The notes beneath the pieces were generated by a model, which was not told where the DNA came from, did not search any database, and saw only the letters and a list, made by a program, of their open reading frames with translations. Below are positions 6,692 to 10,170 of a stretch of DNA of 10,170 nucleotides, piece by piece; position 1 is the stretch's first letter; each line of letters starts with the position of its first letter. Source of the stretch: Bacteroidota bacterium (lineage in GTDB: Bacteria; Bacteroidota; Bacteroidia; Bacteroidales; UBA12481); contig JAUVKA010000108.1 of assembly GCA_030592205.1 (NCBI GenBank), forward strand, positions 1 through 10,170, read 5' to 3'. The position numbers and the translations under genes were made by a program.

Positions 6692-8335
6692 ATGCTTGAA
6701 CAAACCCATTCAACGGGACTGAATTTAACGGACATAATTATTGTCATTGTTTTTTTAGTGGCAATGCTGACGATTGGAGTTCTTTCGGCCACTTCTGAAA
6801 AGATGACCTCGGGCAAGTTTTTTCTTGCCGGGCGATCACTTTCATGGGTGCTTGTGGGTGCCTCGCTGTTTGCTTCTAATATCTCCACGATCCACCTGGT
6901 TGGCCTTGCAGCTTGCGGGTATAATGATGGACTGGTATGGGGTAACTTCGAATGGGGAGCACCCTTTATTCTCATTCTTCTCGGCCTGGTATTTGCACCT
7001 TTCTACTTCAAATCAAAGATTTCAACCCTGCCTGAATTCCTGGAACGCCGTTTCGGCGGGGCTTCCCGGACTTTCCTGGCTGTTATGGGACTTTTTACTG
7101 CCCTGATGGTACATATTGGGATGAGCCTTTATGCAGGTGCTGTGGTTTTTGAACAGTTTTTCGGTATTCCCATCCACATTTCCCTGCTAATTATTTCGGT
7201 GATCATCGTTATTTACACCGGTTTGGGCGGTCTGAAGGCTGTTGTAGTTACCGAAACCATCCAATCAAGTGTCCTGGTGATCGGAGCTGTAATCATGACC
7301 ATTTATGCCATTCTGGCCCTGCCTGATCACGGCATTCATAGTTATACCGACCTGGTAAGTGCTGCACGCCCTGGACAACTGGATATGTTACAATCGGGAA
7401 AAGATGCCAATGCAGGCTTATCCTGGTATGCTGTTGTACTGGGTTATCCCATATTAGGTATCTGGTATTGGTGTGGCGACCAGACGATTGTTCAACGGGT
7501 GTTGGGGGCAAGGTCTGCACGTGATGCCGCAATAGGTCCCATTTTCGCGGGATTTTTGAAGATACTGCCTGTATTTATCATGATCATTCCCGGAATACTG
7601 GGGTATGTTTTATTTAAAGATGTGATCGGTGAGAACAGCAACGATACCCTACCTGTTCTGATCAGCCACCTGTTGCCGGTAGGGTTAAAAGGATTGTTAG
7701 CGGCAGCTCTTCTGGCAGCAGTAATGAGCGCTGTGTCTGCGGCCCTGAACAGTTCGGGCACACTGGTTGCCATAGATATTTTTAAAAGGATCAATCCCAA
7801 ACTCTCTGACCGTAATCAATTGCTCATCGGAAGGGTCAGTACGGTTGTGGTTATGATCCTTGCAGCCCTCTGGTCCACCCAGGGAGGTAAATTCACAAGT
7901 ATTTTCGAAGCGATAAACACCATTTTATCCATGATCTCTCCCCCCATCGCAACAGTGTTCCTCCTTGGAGTATTTTGGAAAAGAGGTACCCGGCAGGCCG
8001 CATTTTCGACACTGGTTTTGGGTTTTGTACTGGGTGTGATTGTCTTTTGCATTGACTTTTTTAAGGATGCCGGGAATGAAATAGATATCATACAATATAT
8101 CCGTGATATCCATTTCCTGATGCAGGCAGTGTTCCTGTTTGTGATCTGTACACTAAACTTCATCATAGTTAGTTTATTAACCCCTGCACCTGCTGCTGAG
8201 AATGTGGCAGGTATCACGCTCGAGAATCCGTTGTCATTTATTACGAAGGGTCGGCTGACTGGCATTTCCGACCCAAGGGTACTGGCAGGTATATTGCTCC
8301 TGGTGCTGGTGGTATTGTATTATATTTTTGGATAA
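6692..8335 (+). CDS. Sodium/solute symporter (SSS/SGLT family), probable monosaccharide transporter
   Basis: Inner-membrane secondary transporter that couples solute uptake to sodium. The 547 residues are hydrophobic throughout, with about 13-14 predicted membrane segments, as in vSGLT-like proteins. Family landmarks are FFLAGRSLSW (43-52), GASLFASNIS (56-65), the WYWCGDQTIVQRVL signature (258-271) and the TM8-type segment AAVMSAVSAALNSSGTL (342-358) followed by DIFKR. In the usual MSS motif of that segment the second serine, often a sodium ligand, is alanine (Ala347). The position that holds a sugar-contacting Gln in vSGLT appears to be His68. Both points depend on my alignment by eye and hint at a different substrate or ion geometry. 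It is the first intact gene of a tight cassette; the lactonase-like gene starts 5 bp after its stop. Substrate is inferred only from its neighbours. Confidence 0.93.
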   Translation: MLEQTHSTGLNLTDIIIVIVFLVAMLTIGVLSATSEKMTSGKFFLAGRSLSWVLVGASLFASNISTIHLVGLAACGYNDGLVWGNFEWGAPFILILLGLVFAPFYFKSKISTLPEFLERRFGGASRTFLAVMGLFTALMVHIGMSLYAGAVVFEQFFGIPIHISLLIISVIIVIYTGLGGLKAVVVTETIQSSVLVIGAVIMTIYAILALPDHGIHSYTDLVSAARPGQLDMLQSGKDANAGLSWYAVVLGYPILGIWYWCGDQTIVQRVLGARSARDAAIGPIFAGFLKILPVFIMIIPGILGYVLFKDVIGENSNDTLPVLISHLLPVGLKGLLAAALLAAVMSAVSAALNSSGTLVAIDIFKRINPKLSDRNQLLIGRVSTVVVMILAALWSTQGGKFTSIFEAINTILSMISPPIATVFLLGVFWKRGTRQAAFSTLVLGFVLGVIVFCIDFFKDAGNEIDIIQYIRDIHFLMQAVFLFVICTLNFIIVSLLTPAPAAENVAGITLENPLSFITKGRLTGISDPRVLAGILLLVLVVLYYIFG

Positions 8336-8340
8336 AGAAA

Positions 8341-9267
8341 ATGATCATTGATGCACATATTCATTTATGGGATAAAGTGAACGGGCTACTAGGCACCGGG
8401 AAGACAGAACCTGTTAAGGATGGGATCATCCGAATTGGGGGAAAAGAGATCCAGGGCATGCCTACATGGTTCAGTGATTGCCGCAACCCTGCTGAACTTG
8501 CCCTTGCTGCCCTTGATGATGCGGGCGTCCACGTAGCTGTTGTTACGCAGGAATACCTGGACGGCAACCAGAATGATTATCTGTTGCAGGTAAAACGACA
8601 ATATCCCGACCGTTTTTTTGTGCACGGGCTCATTGATTTTACCAAGCCTCAAAACCTGGCCCGGGAGTTTAACAGGATTGCAGAGATGGGATTCAGAGGA
8701 ATAAAGTGTCCTGCCATGTTCCTGCCTGACCTGAAGCCACCAGTTCATCTTGATGACGCTCCGCTGATGGATATCTGGCAGCAGATGGTTGAGAGAGATA
8801 TGGTTTTATCCATTGATCTTGCCCCGGGTAACGTCCAGGTTCCGCAAATGAGGCGTGTGTTAAAGAGAGTTCCCGGGCTAAAAGTTGCCATTGGCCATTT
8901 TGGCATGGCTGGCAGAAAAGGCTGGATGCACCAGATCCGGTTGGCTGAACACAAGAATGTACACGTTGAGTGTGGTGGTATTATCTGGCTCTACCGCAAA
9001 GAAGGCCCGCCGTTCAGAACCGCTCAGCTAAAAATCAAACAAGCCGCCAAAGCTGTGGGTGCAGATAAAATTATGTGGGGCTCGGACTATCCCAGGACGA
9101 TGGTCGATTTTACCTACCGCCAGAGCCTGGACTTTGCCCGCTACGGATGTGATTTTTTTACAGAGGAAGAAAAAGATATGTTTCTGGGAGCAAATGCAGC
9201 CAGACTTTACGGAATTGACTACAGCACACAAAACAAACGCCCAAGGCGTCTGATCACCGAAACTTAA
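8341..9267 (+). CDS. Amidohydrolase-2 family protein (COG3618), probable sugar-lactone hydrolase
   Basis: Predicted cytoplasmic TIM-barrel hydrolase of 308 residues with no signal peptide. The N-terminal metal motif is DAHIHLW (His6, His8). It is followed by GFRGIKCP (Lys122 region), IGHFGMAG (His186) and MWGSDYPRTM (Asp249), in the order expected for the family that includes L-fuconolactonase and L-rhamnono-lactonase. At the strand where many members carry a metal-binding His, the sequence reads LSIDLAPG (Asp159); several lactonase-like subgroups look similar. It follows the symporter by 5 bp and precedes an SDR gene by 11 bp. That pairing suggests it opens the lactone made by the dehydrogenase, giving an aldonic acid. 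Start codon: the first ATG puts the HxH motif at the usual distance from the N-terminus. Family is firm. Lactonase over decarboxylase or another amidohydrolase activity is an inference from context. Confidence 0.9.
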   Translation: MIIDAHIHLWDKVNGLLGTGKTEPVKDGIIRIGGKEIQGMPTWFSDCRNPAELALAALDDAGVHVAVVTQEYLDGNQNDYLLQVKRQYPDRFFVHGLIDFTKPQNLAREFNRIAEMGFRGIKCPAMFLPDLKPPVHLDDAPLMDIWQQMVERDMVLSIDLAPGNVQVPQMRRVLKRVPGLKVAIGHFGMAGRKGWMHQIRLAEHKNVHVECGGIIWLYRKEGPPFRTAQLKIKQAAKAVGADKIMWGSDYPRTMVDFTYRQSLDFARYGCDFFTEEEKDMFLGANAARLYGIDYSTQNKRPRRLITET

Positions 9268-9278
9268 TATTATTTATT

Positions 9279-10040
9279 ATGAGACTGAAAGATAAAGTAG
9301 CAATTGTCACCGGTTCAAGCAAAGGTATCGGGGAAGGCATCGCAAGCATTTTCCACCAGGAAGGAGCCATGGTTGTCATCGTGGGCCGGAATGTTGACGC
9401 AGGTCTGAAGATGGCCCGGGAGCTGGGCTCTGAAGAAGGAAAGTCAATATTCATTAAAACAGATGTACGGAAGAGCCAGGAGATCCGGGAGATGATCGAC
9501 AAAACGGTCGCGACCTTCGGGAAGATCGATATAGTGGTAAACAATGTGGGTTATCACATCTCGAAGAATGTGGTTGAGACTTCAGAGGAGGAGTGGGAAT
9601 TCATACAGGAGACCAATCTCAGGAGTACTTTTTTATGCTCAAAGTATACCATTCCCTATTTGAAGAAAACCAAAGGCAACATTATTAACATCAGCAGTAT
9701 GGTCGGGCAGGTGGGACAGCCCAATGCTGCTGCCTATTCATCCACCAAAGGCGGCCAGATAGCGATAACAAAAAATATGGCCATTGATTTTGCCCCTGAT
9801 GGTGTCCGCGTGAATGTGATCTGCCCTGGCTGGATCCAGACACCCCTGGTGGAGGATTGGTTTAACCAGCAGGAGGATCCGGCGGAGGCAAGAAAGTATA
9901 TCTACGGACAACATCCTCTGGGACGGATTGGTACCATTGAGGAGTGCGGGCACCTGGCAGCATTTCTTGCCAGCGATGATGCAGGATTCATCACAGGTTC
10001 TGTCATGGATATTGATGGAGGAGTCACACTTGGTTATTGA
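9279..10040 (+). CDS. Classical short-chain dehydrogenase/reductase (SDR), probable sugar dehydrogenase
   Basis: Cytoplasmic NAD(P)-dependent oxidoreductase of 253 residues, the usual length for classical SDRs. The cofactor motif is TGSSKGIG (11-18), the structural motif NNVG (88-91), and the catalytic set is Asn113, Ser140, Tyr153 and Lys157 (YSSTK). PGWIQTP follows at 183-189, and the C-terminus has the GSVMDIDGG motif common to FabG-like members. Lys15 and Arg37 are basic residues at positions that often favour NADP(H), but this is only a rule of thumb. The gene lies 11 bp after the lactonase-like gene, so the plausible reaction is oxidation of an aldose to its lactone. Campylobacter FucX, an SDR acting on L-fucose/D-arabinose, is a known precedent. 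FabG-like or sugar-alcohol dehydrogenase roles are alternatives. All catalytic residues are present and the gene looks intact. Confidence 0.92.
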   Translation: MRLKDKVAIVTGSSKGIGEGIASIFHQEGAMVVIVGRNVDAGLKMARELGSEEGKSIFIKTDVRKSQEIREMIDKTVATFGKIDIVVNNVGYHISKNVVETSEEEWEFIQETNLRSTFLCSKYTIPYLKKTKGNIINISSMVGQVGQPNAAAYSSTKGGQIAITKNMAIDFAPDGVRVNVICPGWIQTPLVEDWFNQQEDPAEARKYIYGQHPLGRIGTIEECGHLAAFLASDDAGFITGSVMDIDGGVTLGY

Positions 10041-10072
10041 AGAAAGCATTAGAGAACCAACATATAAAACAT

Positions 10073-10170
10073 ATGAAAAATTTTATAACTATAATCTTGG
10101 TTTTATTGAGTAATGGATTAATTGCGCAATCACATTGGAATAACCCGATTCAAAAAGAGGATCCATTAGG
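10073..10170 (+). CDS. 5' end of a second copy of the secreted propeller gene (cut by window edge)
   Basis: The ATG at 10073 opens a frame of 32 complete codons that runs off the window. It encodes a signal peptide (LVLLSNGLIAQ) and then SHWNNPIQKEDPL, identical from the end of the signal peptide onward to the same region of the 5328 gene. It begins 32 bp after the SDR stop and so probably belongs to the same transcript. It is expected to encode a GH43-like propeller, possibly with the complete GH95-like module whose beginning is left in the first copy. Only the start is visible, so function and integrity are unknown. Confidence 0.85.
   Translation, partial: MKNFITIILVLLSNGLIAQSHWNNPIQKEDPL
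10100..10170 (+). repeat. Direct repeat, copy 2 (partner at 5361-5431)
   Basis: Partner of the 5361-5431 segment, 4,739 bp downstream and in the same orientation. It is truncated by the window end, not by the sequence itself, so the homology may run on through the whole propeller gene. Confidence 0.85.

Noticed and set aside
7816..8265. Long antisense open frame (149 codons) opposite the symporter
   Set aside because: It lies wholly inside a well-supported membrane transporter gene, its translation shows no recognisable domain, and long antisense frames are common opposite G/C-richer coding DNA.

Overview
The window looks like part of a polysaccharide- or glycan-utilisation locus of a member of the Bacteroidota. 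The evidence is an adjacent SusC/SusD pair, an acidic lipoprotein sorting signal after the SusD cysteine, Bacteroidota-style secreted proteins whose signal peptides end in Ala-Gln, and A/T-rich start regions without a clear Shine-Dalgarno sequence. All genes lie on the + strand. I cannot name the species.

Layout. 1-4913: an STN-type SusC TonB-dependent transporter and its SusD surface lipoprotein, closed by a perfect 18-bp hairpin (4918-4957). 4958-5327: AT-rich intergenic DNA with no gene that I can see. 5328-6643: a composite and evidently damaged region. A secreted five-bladed-propeller (GH43-like) protein runs in frame into the first ~50 residues of a GH95-like glycosidase. At about 6506-6515 this breaks into the last ~45 codons of an unrelated PD40/TolB-like propeller protein, in another frame. 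6692-10040: a tight, intact cassette of a sodium/solute symporter, a COG3618-type amidohydrolase (sugar lactonase-like) and a classical SDR dehydrogenase. 10073-10170: the first 32 codons of a second copy of the 5328 gene, cut by the window edge.

How it may work together (inference): SusCD takes up an oligosaccharide across the outer membrane, secreted glycosidases trim it, the symporter carries the monosaccharide across the inner membrane, the SDR oxidises it to a lactone and the amidohydrolase opens the lactone to an aldonic acid. The GH95-like fragment makes an L-fucose-type (or related 6-deoxy or L-sugar) substrate the most attractive guess, but no sequence feature fixes the substrate.

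The item most worth a second look is the 5328-6643 chimera together with the re-start of the same gene 4.7 kb downstream. It indicates gene duplication with deletion in this locus, or an assembly join between near-identical copies. I found no RNA genes, CRISPR arrays, insertion sequences or phage genes, and no clear case for an entirely new system.
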